Origin: a virus
Length of the DNA stretch: 45,671 nt
Virus record (IMG/VR): IMGVR_UViG_3300045929_000065
Span: 1-45,671 of that record
Direction: 5' to 3' (one strand)
Made by a program: the position numbers and the translations under genes. Positions 33,524 through 38,945 of the stretch are shown piece by piece. Position 1 is the first letter of the stretch, and every line of letters begins with the position of its first letter. The notes under the pieces are model-generated. The model did no database searches. It saw nothing but the letters and a program-made list of their open reading frames with translations, and had not been told where the DNA came from.

Positions 33524-33745
33524 ATGGCAACCAAGCCTAAACCCTACCAGCCGATGTCGCCCGAGGAGCTCCGGCAGATCGCCACTGACTACCGCATGCT
33601 GCCGGCTGAGATGGCTCACTTTCTCGGCGTCACCCGCCGGCAATACGACCGCTATATCCACCGCGCCACCCCGATCCCGACCGCCACCGCCCGGCTGTTG
33701 CGGCTGATGTCCCGCGACGGGATCCCGCCTGGGCGCTGCCCATAG
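33524..33745 (+). CDS. small HTH (XRE-like) DNA-binding protein
   Basis: 73 residues. MSPEELRQIATDYRMLPAEM and AHFLGVTRRQYDRYIH form a helix-turn-helix like that of small phage and antitoxin regulators; the C-terminus is short. No strong ribosome site. It lies between two copies of the TTTCCCAGAATTTT repeat, which are candidate binding sites (inference). Confidence 0.6.
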   Translation: MATKPKPYQPMSPEELRQIATDYRMLPAEMAHFLGVTRRQYDRYIHRATPIPTATARLLRLMSRDGIPPGRCP

Positions 33746-33758
33746 GTATCAACACGTA

Positions 33759-33774
33759 TTTCCCAGAATTTTGC
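33759..33774. repeat. TTTCCCAGAATTTT motif, copy 2
   Basis: TTTCCCAGAATTTTGC, 348 bp after copy 1, immediately after the HTH gene. Confidence 0.7.
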
Positions 33775-33820
33775 TCTACTAAGTCGGGTGTTATGCTTAC
33801 CCAACGCCCAAATGCGTGTA

Positions 33821-34153
33821 TTAACGAGCTTTGGATAGAGACGTTTGGGGGGCTGAGGGCTGTAGGACTAAGGGGGGGGTCAGAAAAACGCACCGTTCCG
33901 TCCACAGCGACCGTTTTCGACCGGTCCTGGAAGCGATCGGGCAAACCTTCGAGCAAGCGCCGCGCGTCGTCTGCGGGCACACCCTTCTCCCGCATGCAAC
34001 GGGCAAGGATATCCTTGGTCGAACTGACAAAGGACACCGGGCGCCATGGCTGTACACTGCTATTTGCAGCGCCGTTGCAGGATCCACTGAAATTCCGTCA
34101 GTGGTAACAGCCCAGTCGCCGGAAACCCTGCGGCTATCGTCGCGGATAGTCAT
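33821..34153 (-). pseudogene. possible frameshifted small gene
   Basis: The minus-strand frame from ATG 34153 begins convincingly (MTIRDDSRRVSGDWAVTTDG, ISVDPATALQIAVYS), then becomes Cys/Arg/Ser-rich. A second frame (-1) picks up at about 34060 with VSFVSSTKDILARCMREKG and ADDARRLLEGLPDRFQDRSK and continues to a run of eight C. One frameshift would join them to a plausible ~95-residue protein. A real frameshift, a sequencing error or two overlapping genes are all possible; the span 33746-34328 holds no better candidate. Confidence 0.35.
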
Positions 34154-34158
34154 TTGAT

Positions 34159-34173
34159 TTTCCCAGAATTTTT
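34159..34173. repeat. TTTCCCAGAATTTT motif, copy 3
   Basis: TTTCCCAGAATTTTT, 400 bp after copy 2; on the minus strand it ends 5 bases before the ATG at 34153. Confidence 0.7.
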
Positions 34174-34328
34174 GGCAATGCGTGGCCGGAGCGGGCCGAG
34201 GCAGCTGCGGCGGGCAGATTGCCTCGAGGCCTCACCCCCCGGCCGGACGGGGCAGCACTGGCACGCCCGGCGGCGGGTGACCTGGACAATCCGGTGGCTT
34301 GCCAACGATCGGACCCGCTGGTTGTCGC

Positions 34329-34727
34329 TTACGCCTGACGCCCAATGCTGTCAAGCGTATCGGCCGCCGGCTGCCGGATCCGATCGGAGCGGCATTGCGG
34401 GCACCGCAGCATTCTGCCCTTGGTGATCAGGTCGCGGTTCTTGCCGATCCACTCGCACGCCAGGCAGACCGCGGGGCAGCTCAGGTATGGATGCTCGACC
34501 ATCTGCCGCGGCCGGACCACGGGCGCCAACGGCGGCAATTTGAGCCCTATCCGTTCCGGCTGTAGCGGCGGGCGTTCTGATATATCCGTAAATCCACCTA
34601 CCGGCCGCATCGGTAGCGCTGGGCCCGGGCAGGCCGAGGACTGGCTCAGCGACATGCGGATTTTCCCGCACCAGCGGCAGCAGTCATAGTCCAGGCTATC
34701 GGGCCGATACCAGTGATGATCGCTCAT
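34329..34727 (-). CDS. zinc-finger-type hypothetical protein (two Cys-pair modules)
   Basis: 132 residues: an N-terminal CCRWCGKIRM module, a Pro-rich middle and a C-terminal CPAVCLACEWIGKNRD...MLRCPQC module that can bind zinc. AGGGG lies upstream of the ATG. It is the last recognisable gene of the early-left operon. Nucleic-acid binding is plausible; no family was recognised. Confidence 0.6.
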   Translation of the reverse strand: MSDHHWYRPDSLDYDCCRWCGKIRMSLSQSSACPGPALPMRPVGGFTDISERPPLQPERIGLKLPPLAPVVRPRQMVEHPYLSCPAVCLACEWIGKNRDLITKGRMLRCPQCRSDRIRQPAADTLDSIGRQA

Positions 34728-34870
34728 TGGCCCCTATTGGGCACACATGCCCGCCGGCGCGCCTCGCACATCCCACACTCGAATGGCCCTTCCGGTATCT
34801 CTGCCGGCGCCTCGTAGCCCAACGCCCCGCGCAGCTGCCAGTTCTCGATGACGAGATGCTCGATCCTGTT
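34724..34870 (-). CDS. in-frame continuation after a TAA: 48-codon conserved-looking segment without a start
   Basis: Directly after the TAA at 34871-34873 the same frame continues as NRIEHLVIENWQLRGALGYE, then IPEGPFECGMCEARRR and a TGA that overlaps the next start. The segment has the look of a small phage zinc protein (FECGMCEA), yet no ATG/GTG/TTG start lies after the TAA. A GAA-to-TAA change would explain it (RRM-E-NRIEHL). Readthrough or an unusual start are alternatives. Confidence 0.45.
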   Translation of the reverse strand, partial: NRIEHLVIENWQLRGALGYEAPAEIPEGPFECGMCEARRRACVPNRGQ

Positions 34871-35086
34871 TTACATCCGGCGCATGTAGTCCTCGTCATC
34901 TGCTAGAAGCTCTAACCACCGCTCATCCCGGAATTGTATAAATGTGGCCGCATCCTTGAATAGTTCGAATTCATTGACCCGCATTGTGATGTCACCACAC
35001 TTGCCGAGGGCGCCCTCATGCGGGCCAACGAACAGCCGGCAATGAACGTGTCCACCCCTCGTTTCGTGGAACAAACGAAAGATCAT
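34871..35086 (-). CDS. 71-aa hypothetical protein of the early-left operon
   Basis: Start at 35086 chosen for AGGAGCGAGGA directly upstream and the ATGA overlap with the preceding small ORF; the open frame reaches 35233. The product MIFRLFHETRGGHVHCRLFV, GALGKCGDITMRVNEFELFK ends RRM before the TAA. No family was recognised. It may originally have been longer at its C-terminus (see the next segment). Confidence 0.55.
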   Translation of the reverse strand: MIFRLFHETRGGHVHCRLFVGPHEGALGKCGDITMRVNEFELFKDAATFIQFRDERWLELLADDEDYMRRM

Positions 35087-35181
35087 TCCTCGCTCCTGCA
35101 TATGCCGCACCGCTCGCATTCGGTGCGGTACGATCCGTATGTCCTGGTAGCTTCTTTCCACTTGTGGCGCATGTTGCTCAT
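35083..35181 (-). CDS. 32-aa zinc-knuckle-like micro-ORF
   Basis: MSNMRHKWKEATRTYGSYRT then ECERCGICRSEE. The pattern W-x(n)-Y-R-x-C-x-x-C-G is that of small phage zinc-finger proteins. Its stop overlaps the next start as ATGA. Too short for normal ORF calling but supported by coupling and composition. Confidence 0.5.
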   Translation of the reverse strand: MSNMRHKWKEATRTYGSYRTECERCGICRSEE

Positions 35182-35229
35182 GGCTTCTCAGCGCGCATGA
35201 TTTTGTCCATCCGCTTAGCACATCAGCGT

Positions 35230-35709
35230 TCATGCTTCCCGCAAGGCATAGACCGACGCGTCGGCTTCCACCAATCCACCCAGGAACTCGACCAAAATCT
35301 TTACCCGATCAGTCGCATGCGCCCTGGTGACACGCCCGACGAAGCCGGTGAACGGACCTTCGCCAAACTCGACCCACATGCCTACACGTGGCGGCTGCGT
35401 CCGATCGTACAAGCCCATCGTTTCCGCTAGCTGCAGGCTTTCAATCGCCTTCTCCGGCACCCAGGCCGGCACGTAATTCACCCGCAGCACGTCCACCACC
35501 TGGGCAACGTCGAGGATGGCCGGCAGCGCATTCACGTGAAACTTGGCGAACAGATAGCGCGGGAACAGGGCCGACACCCGCTCGCGCAGGCCGGGCAGCC
35601 GCGGCCGGCGCTTCTCGAGCGGCAGCAGCACATCGAAGCCCAGGTCCTCGATCCGCTTCGCGGCCTGCCGCTCGCAGTTAACGCGGGTGTAGAGCGGATA
35701 CCAGGGCAT
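35230..35709 (-). CDS. NusG/RfaH-like transcription antitermination protein
   Basis: 159 residues from the ATG at 35709 (TGATG overlap). The N-terminal NGN-type domain is clear: PWYPLYTRVNCERQAAKRIE (processive N-terminal strand and helix), FDVLLPLEKRR, then LFPRYLFAKFHV and VVDVLRVNYVPAWVPEKAIE. The C-terminal part (VGMWVEFGEGPFTGFVGRV ... VKILVEFLGG) is a KOW domain. Such specialised NusG paralogues bind RNA polymerase and promote readthrough. Made early, it is a good candidate to allow transcription of the long late operon. Confidence 0.85.
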   Translation of the reverse strand: MPWYPLYTRVNCERQAAKRIEDLGFDVLLPLEKRRPRLPGLRERVSALFPRYLFAKFHVNALPAILDVAQVVDVLRVNYVPAWVPEKAIESLQLAETMGLYDRTQPPRVGMWVEFGEGPFTGFVGRVTRAHATDRVKILVEFLGGLVEADASVYALREA

Positions 35710-36416
35710 CAGGCGCCGGTGGCCTTGCCGATGATGCCGCCGCCATCGAGCACCGCCTTCTCGAACGTCAGCTCGGTGATGTCGGGCTTGCCGATGTTCT
35801 TCCACAGCCCGCGCATGGCAGCCTGCCCCTGGGCAAGCTCGGCAGAGCAATCAACGAACGGCTGCGCCGCCAGCAGGCGTTCAAGTTCCCAGATATCGTA
35901 CTTCGTCAGCCCAACCTCGAGCATGGCGATACGCCGCAAGGCGCTCGGAGCCGGCACCCAGCGGTAGTCGTAGGGTCGGCCACTCTCATCGGTCGGGCAT
36001 TCGCCCCGGTACCAGCGCCGGATCGCACAATCGACCGCCCAGCTCGGCACATCGTCGAGGGTCTGCGCCATGGCCTCGGCGCGCACCTCGGCTGCCGTCG
36101 TGGTTGCCTCTTGGGCCGGCAGCACGAGCAGCAGCTTGGTGATCAGCGTGAGCGTGTGCTGCTCGTAGCCTTCACCGTTTCGGGGTGTTTGGCTCAGCAA
36201 TGAGGTCAAGTATTGGATGTGGTCCGCGATCGCCTGGCGTTGAGCGGGAGTTGGCATCCGATCTGGTGGCAGAACCATCAGATCCGCGAACTTCCCCGTG
36301 GTCTGATCCTTCTGCAGATTTGAATAGACCGCGTTTTTTTGCGTAGTTAGCCACTCCGGCAAGGATCGCATCAGCGTGGGTCTGGCGGGGCGCGGGATAA
36401 GGGCGTTGCTGTCCAA
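35709..36416 (-). CDS. replication-module protein of unknown function (TTG start)
   Basis: 235 residues. The TTG at 36416 has GGAGG 5 bases upstream; no ATG nearby has such a site. The product contains WLTTQKNAVYSNLQKDQTTG, PAQRQAIADHIQYLTSLLSQ and VPSWAVDCAIRRWYRGECP, all helical. It follows the initiator as lambda P follows O, so a helicase-loading or replication role is plausible by position only. The first ~245 bp overlap the initiator's 3' end in a different frame, an unusually long overlap. Confidence 0.55.
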   Translation of the reverse strand: MDSNALIPRPARPTLMRSLPEWLTTQKNAVYSNLQKDQTTGKFADLMVLPPDRMPTPAQRQAIADHIQYLTSLLSQTPRNGEGYEQHTLTLITKLLLVLPAQEATTTAAEVRAEAMAQTLDDVPSWAVDCAIRRWYRGECPTDESGRPYDYRWVPAPSALRRIAMLEVGLTKYDIWELERLLAAQPFVDCSAELAQGQAAMRGLWKNIGKPDITELTFEKAVLDGGGIIGKATGA

Positions 36417-36951
36417 TGGTACCTCCGTATTTGAGCTCGTTGCCGCACCAGGTCCGCCAGGCCGCATTCCAATCGGCCATCAGGTTGCCTTTGGCGGTGT
36501 GATGATTGCGGAAAGCCTCGATCAGCAAATCGATCTGCTTCTCCTGAAAGCCTCTTTCTTTCGCGTACTCTCGGCTGGGTTGAAAACCCTCCGGATACGA
36601 CGTGCGCGTGCGGGCAACGCGCGAAGCGCGCCCACGAGCGAAGCGAGTGGTTTCTTCTTGGGGAAGGGGAAGGGGTAGGGGTAGGGGAAGAGGGGTTATT
36701 AGGGGAGAAGGGGAAGGGCTAGGGGAAGGGGAAACCCCTTCTTCTTTGGTGACGCTTTGTGACGTTTGTGACGCTTGGTGACGATCGGTGACGCTTGGTG
36801 ACGCTTGGTGACGCTTACCTTCCCGCCAGCGCCTCGTTCTGATGGCGCCCGCTGAAAGCACCATCTCCTCGGGCAGGCACTCGAGGATGTCGGCGATCTG
36901 CTCGGCCGTGAACCCCTTGGCAGCCAGCTTGCGGATGAGCTCGGGCTTCAT
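36172..36951 (-). CDS. replication initiator, lambda-O/DnaT-like, containing the putative origin
   Basis: 259 residues. N-terminal helical motif GFTAEQIADILECLPEEM, then a low-complexity linker (residues ~45-105: QASPSVTDRHQAS..., SPSPSPSP, LPLPLPLP) that is encoded by the iterons and G-rich tract, then a DnaT/phage-replication-type domain: PEGFQPSREYAKERGFQEKQ, IEAFRNHHTAKG, DWNAAWRTWCGNE. As in lambdoid phages the origin lies inside the gene. It probably binds the iterons and recruits the host helicase. No phage helicase gene was seen. Confidence 0.7.
   Translation of the reverse strand: MKPELIRKLAAKGFTAEQIADILECLPEEMVLSAGAIRTRRWREGKRHQASPSVTDRHQASQTSQSVTKEEGVSPSPSPSPSPLITPLPLPLPLPLPQEETTRFARGRASRVARTRTSYPEGFQPSREYAKERGFQEKQIDLLIEAFRNHHTAKGNLMADWNAAWRTWCGNELKYGGTIGQQRPYPAPRQTHADAILAGVANYAKKRGLFKSAEGSDHGEVRGSDGSATRSDANSRSTPGDRGPHPILDLIAEPNTPKR
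36659..36735 (+). other. polypurine G-rich tract with G-quadruplex potential inside the initiator gene
   Basis: The plus strand has GGGG runs separated by AA or TA (GGGGAAGGGGAAGGGGTAGG onward, 36659-36687), a short TTATTA, then four more G runs to 36732. Five successive GGGG runs with 2-nt loops meet the common G-quadruplex rule. On the coding strand it gives only Pro-Ser and Pro-Leu repeats, so DNA function is likely the constraint. Confidence 0.75.
36749..36817. repeat. seven iterons of GTGACGCTTG type, putative replication origin
   Basis: GTGACG starts at 36749, 36759, 36768, 36778, 36788, 36798 and 36808: seven direct copies with a 10-bp period (one of 9), most extended as GTGACGCTTG. 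The period is one helical turn. Because 10 is not a multiple of 3 the encoded amino acids differ between copies, so the repeat is kept at DNA level. Its place within an O-like initiator gene matches lambdoid origins. Confidence 0.8.
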
Positions 36952-37298
36952 GGCTGATGCGCCTTCAGGATCAGCCGGCAGCCCCTGGGCGCATCACCCC
37001 ACTCGACAACCAAGCGCCGGAAGTAGGTCGGGTTGTCGTTGGGGATCAGCTCGACCCGCCGCAGGTAGTCGATCGGCGCCTTCAGCACGTTGTCCGGATC
37101 CCGCCGGCACATGGTCTCGTTCAGGATCACCTCGAGGTCGAACGGGCAGCGCAGCTTCTCGGCGCTGCGGTACTGGCCCGACGCCATCAGCCACATGTCG
37201 CACTGGTGCTCCCAGGCCTCCTGGATCGAGATCGAGGCGCGGTCGATCCGGCGCGTCCGGTTCACGCTCGGCGGGACTGGGATGTCGAGCACGCTCAT
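36948..37298 (-). CDS. rusA: RusA-family Holliday junction resolvase
   Basis: 116 residues from ATG 37298 (ATGA overlap with the GcrA-like gene). The N-terminus has PPSVNRTRR, and the catalytic acidic cluster is CRRDPDNVLKAPIDYL (Asp67, Asp69) with Asp88 in LIPNDNP, the positions of the three essential Asp in RusA enzymes. Resolves recombination intermediates, and helps debranch replicating DNA before packaging. Also overlaps the initiator start by 4 bp. Confidence 0.85.
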   Translation of the reverse strand: MSVLDIPVPPSVNRTRRIDRASISIQEAWEHQCDMWLMASGQYRSAEKLRCPFDLEVILNETMCRRDPDNVLKAPIDYLRRVELIPNDNPTYFRRLVVEWGDAPRGCRLILKAHQP

Positions 37299-37663
37299 CG
37301 CTGGTACGCCATGCGATAGTGGCGCTCGCACCAGGAGCTCGAGGCCCGCCCGCGGTACGCCGGCAGCCCGCACACCCCGTGGTCCTCGATCCAGCGGCAC
37401 TGCAAGGGCTCGACCGCCCCGAACGGCAGCCCGAGCCCGACCGCATCGGGCGCCGCCGGCAATGGGCGCGTGGATTTACGGATGCGGGTCTCATCCGCAT
37501 GCAGGTTCATGCGGTTCAGTTTCCCGATCACCGCATTGCGGGTGAAATGCGAGCCAGTCTCGGCGTTCAGCTCGTCGGCGGCGATGCTCGCGGACTTTTT
37601 CTCGTCGATGACCTTGCGGACAACTGCCTTGATCTGCTCGGCGGTCCAGGCGTCGTAATACAT
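37295..37663 (-). CDS. GcrA-like cell-cycle regulator
   Basis: 122 residues. The N-terminal DNA-binding helix region YDAWTAEQIKAVVRKVI and SIAADELNAETGSHFTRNAV, IGKLNRMNL matches the GcrA core (T-R-N-A-V-I-G-K-x-x-R). The C-terminal CRWIEDHGVCGLPAYRGRAS, WCERHYRMAY matches the GcrA sigma-70-binding end with its Cys pattern. Host GcrA works with sigma-70 at promoters carrying methylated GANTC. A phage copy could bias host cell-cycle promoters or serve its own. GGAG lies upstream of the ATG. Confidence 0.8.
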   Translation of the reverse strand: MYYDAWTAEQIKAVVRKVIDEKKSASIAADELNAETGSHFTRNAVIGKLNRMNLHADETRIRKSTRPLPAAPDAVGLGLPFGAVEPLQCRWIEDHGVCGLPAYRGRASSSWCERHYRMAYQR

Positions 37664-37944
37664 GGCGTAGCTCCATTGAGATACGGCACGAGATCTGGAC
37701 GCAGATCGGCAACGCTGACGAGTTCCGGGAACAGGCGGGGCAGCACCAGCGCCAGCTCGGTGCTGATGCGCTTCTTGACGATGGTGCGGGAGATCAGGTT
37801 CTGTGAGGCGCCATGCCCGGTGAGCGACTGGATTTTCTTGGCCAGCAAAATCTGACTGCCGCCGGCGCGCTTGACGCAGGCCTTGATCAGATTGATCTGC
37901 TTGGCAGTGGCGCCCGGAACCGCGCCGAACATGCGATTATTCAT
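37567..37944 (-). CDS. Cro/YdaS-like helix-turn-helix repressor, first gene of early-left operon
   Basis: 125 residues. NLIKACVKRAGGSQILLAKK, IQSLTGHGASQNLISR and STELALVLPRLFPELVSVAD fit YdaS/Cro-type HTH antitoxin-repressors, ending around LRPDLVP; the last 35 residues are out-of-frame overlap with the GcrA-like gene and look non-native, so the original stop may have been lost. The start lies only ~8 bases from the promoter -10, predicting a leaderless mRNA. Acts opposite the plus-strand repressor in the lysis-lysogeny switch. Confidence 0.7.
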   Translation of the reverse strand: MNNRMFGAVPGATAKQINLIKACVKRAGGSQILLAKKIQSLTGHGASQNLISRTIVKKRISTELALVLPRLFPELVSVADLRPDLVPYLNGATPCITTPGPPSRSRQLSARSSTRKSPRASPPTS

Positions 37945-37945
37945 G

Positions 37946-37981
37946 GAGCGTAATAAACGCTCACGGGCGCGCGCTTGTCAA
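37946..37981 (-). promoter_or_regulatory. early-left promoter with operator palindrome over the -10
   Basis: Minus strand: TTGACA (37981-37976), 18 bp, TTTATT (37957-37952). The dyad GAGCGT-TTATT-ACGCTC (37962-37946) sits on the -10. The expected start of transcription falls at or next to the ATG (37944). The whole layout, GGGCGTTGACA...CGTGAGCGT...TACGCTC, repeats at 38904-38941. Confidence 0.75.
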
Positions 37982-38057
37982 CGCCCAACGCAGGCGTACT
38001 CCCGCGGTAGTTAATAACCCGATTTTATGAAAACCGCACAGTCGGTTGCGAACGTTG

Positions 38058-38102
38058 CAACACCTTGAGGTGTTGACATCGGCCGGCTGTCGCGCGTACA
38101 AC
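38058..38102 (+). promoter_or_regulatory. putative repressor-gene promoter with palindromic operator at the -35
   Basis: Perfect palindrome CAACACCTTGAGGTGTTG (38058-38075) overlaps TTGACA (38073-38078); TACAAC (38097-38102) follows after 18 bp. It would give a ~75-nt leader to the repressor ATG at 38183. The palindrome differs from the early-promoter operator, so another protein, such as the Cro-like one, may bind here (inference). Confidence 0.6.
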
Positions 38103-38131
38103 GGCGACGCTTCCAGACGTAGGTACTGTCA

Positions 38132-38162
38132 CAGATTGTGTGCGGCAAGTTGACACAATCTG
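38132..38162. promoter_or_regulatory. inverted repeat in the repressor leader
   Basis: CAGATTGTGT (38132-38141) and ACACAATCTG (38153-38162) are perfect 10-bp inverted arms around 11 bases. It could be an operator or an RNA hairpin 20 bases before the repressor start. Confidence 0.6.
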
Positions 38163-38182
38163 CCTTTCCTGGGACGGGAGCC

Positions 38183-38866
38183 ATGAAGCAAGAACCCGAA
38201 ACCAAGGTCATCGACGCCATTCCGCCAGGGATGGGTGAACTGATCCGACAACACCGCGTCGCCAGACGCTTGAGCCAGGGCGAGCTGGCTGAATTGGTTG
38301 GCGTCGGTCAGCAGCTGATAGGAAAAATCGAACGTGGACGCATCAAAACCTCGGCGCATCTTTCCGCCATCCTGGCGGAAGTGGGGTTGAGCAACCCAGT
38401 TGCATCGAACAATCCGCGCCGTAGAATGGTCAAGCCGCCACGTTACGTGAGCATCGACCTCCCGCTCTACAGGACCACCGTGACACCGGACGGAACGATA
38501 GTCATGATCCGTGAACCTATCGATATGGTCGCCCGGCCAGATTTTCTGACAAACGTGCCAGAATGTTACGCCATTCTGATGCCGGACGCATCGATGGACC
38601 CGGTGTGGAAGATCGGTGACGAGCTCACCATCAATCCCAACCTGCCGCACATGCCGAATACCGGCGTGCTGCTCAGCCGAAAGCTCGATGATGATGCCGG
38701 CGAGGAGATCATGCCGTGCGAACTGGTGCGATTTTCCATAACCCAGTGGATCGTGCGTCGCTATGGCCGTGACCTCATGACCAACAAGGTGCAGGAGCAC
38801 GAGGCAGCATTTTCACGTATCGATTGGCCGGTGTGCCACCGCGTGGTTATCCACATCACCCGTTAA
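38183..38866 (+). CDS. phage repressor: XRE HTH plus S24/LexA-like domain
   Basis: 227 residues from ATG 38183 (GGGAG upstream; a GTG at 38138 is in frame but has no such site). HTH at about 15-65: MGELIRQHRVARRLSQGELA, ELVGVGQQLIGKIERG. The C-terminal domain has LMPDASMDPVWKIGDELTI, the S-M-x-P Ser motif of S24 peptidases. At the place of the usual catalytic Lys the sequence reads WIVRRYG, as in many alphaproteobacterial S24-like repressors, so self-cleavage is uncertain. It probably keeps both divergent early operons silent in the lysogen. Confidence 0.8.
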   Translation: MKQEPETKVIDAIPPGMGELIRQHRVARRLSQGELAELVGVGQQLIGKIERGRIKTSAHLSAILAEVGLSNPVASNNPRRRMVKPPRYVSIDLPLYRTTVTPDGTIVMIREPIDMVARPDFLTNVPECYAILMPDASMDPVWKIGDELTINPNLPHMPNTGVLLSRKLDDDAGEEIMPCELVRFSITQWIVRRYGRDLMTNKVQEHEAAFSRIDWPVCHRVVIHITR

Positions 38867-38905
38867 CCCTGCATTTATTTTTTACCCACGTTACGCTCGC
38901 GGGCG

Positions 38906-38943
38906 TTGACAGGGGCGCAGGCGTGAGCGTAGCCTACGCTCAC
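38906..38943 (+). promoter_or_regulatory. early-right promoter with perfect 10-bp-arm operator over the -10
   Basis: TTGACA (38906-38911), 18 bp, TAGCCT (38930-38935). The dyad GTGAGCGTAG-C-CTACGCTCAC (38923-38943) is a perfect palindrome ending 3 bases before the ATG at 38946. Spacing and sequence match the early-left promoter; a related half-site TTACGCTCGC lies at 38891-38900. Confidence 0.8.
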
Positions 38944-38945
38944 CC

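Noticed and set aside
33821-34157. Plus-strand open frames at 33793-34107 and 33831-34157
   Set aside because: Composition is Arg/Ser/Thr-rich shadow sequence with no ribosome site; the minus-strand frames over the same bases look more protein-like.
36749-36817. CRISPR-like array
   Set aside because: Repeats are 10 bp with no spacers and lie within a coding gene; they fit iterons, and no cas genes occur. The Cas4-like nuclease at 38946 is a phage recombination-type PD-(D/E)XK protein.
38150-38155. Second TTGACA upstream of the repressor as a -35
   Set aside because: No -10-like hexamer at 16-18 bp spacing (only GC-rich sequence); more likely part of the inverted repeat.
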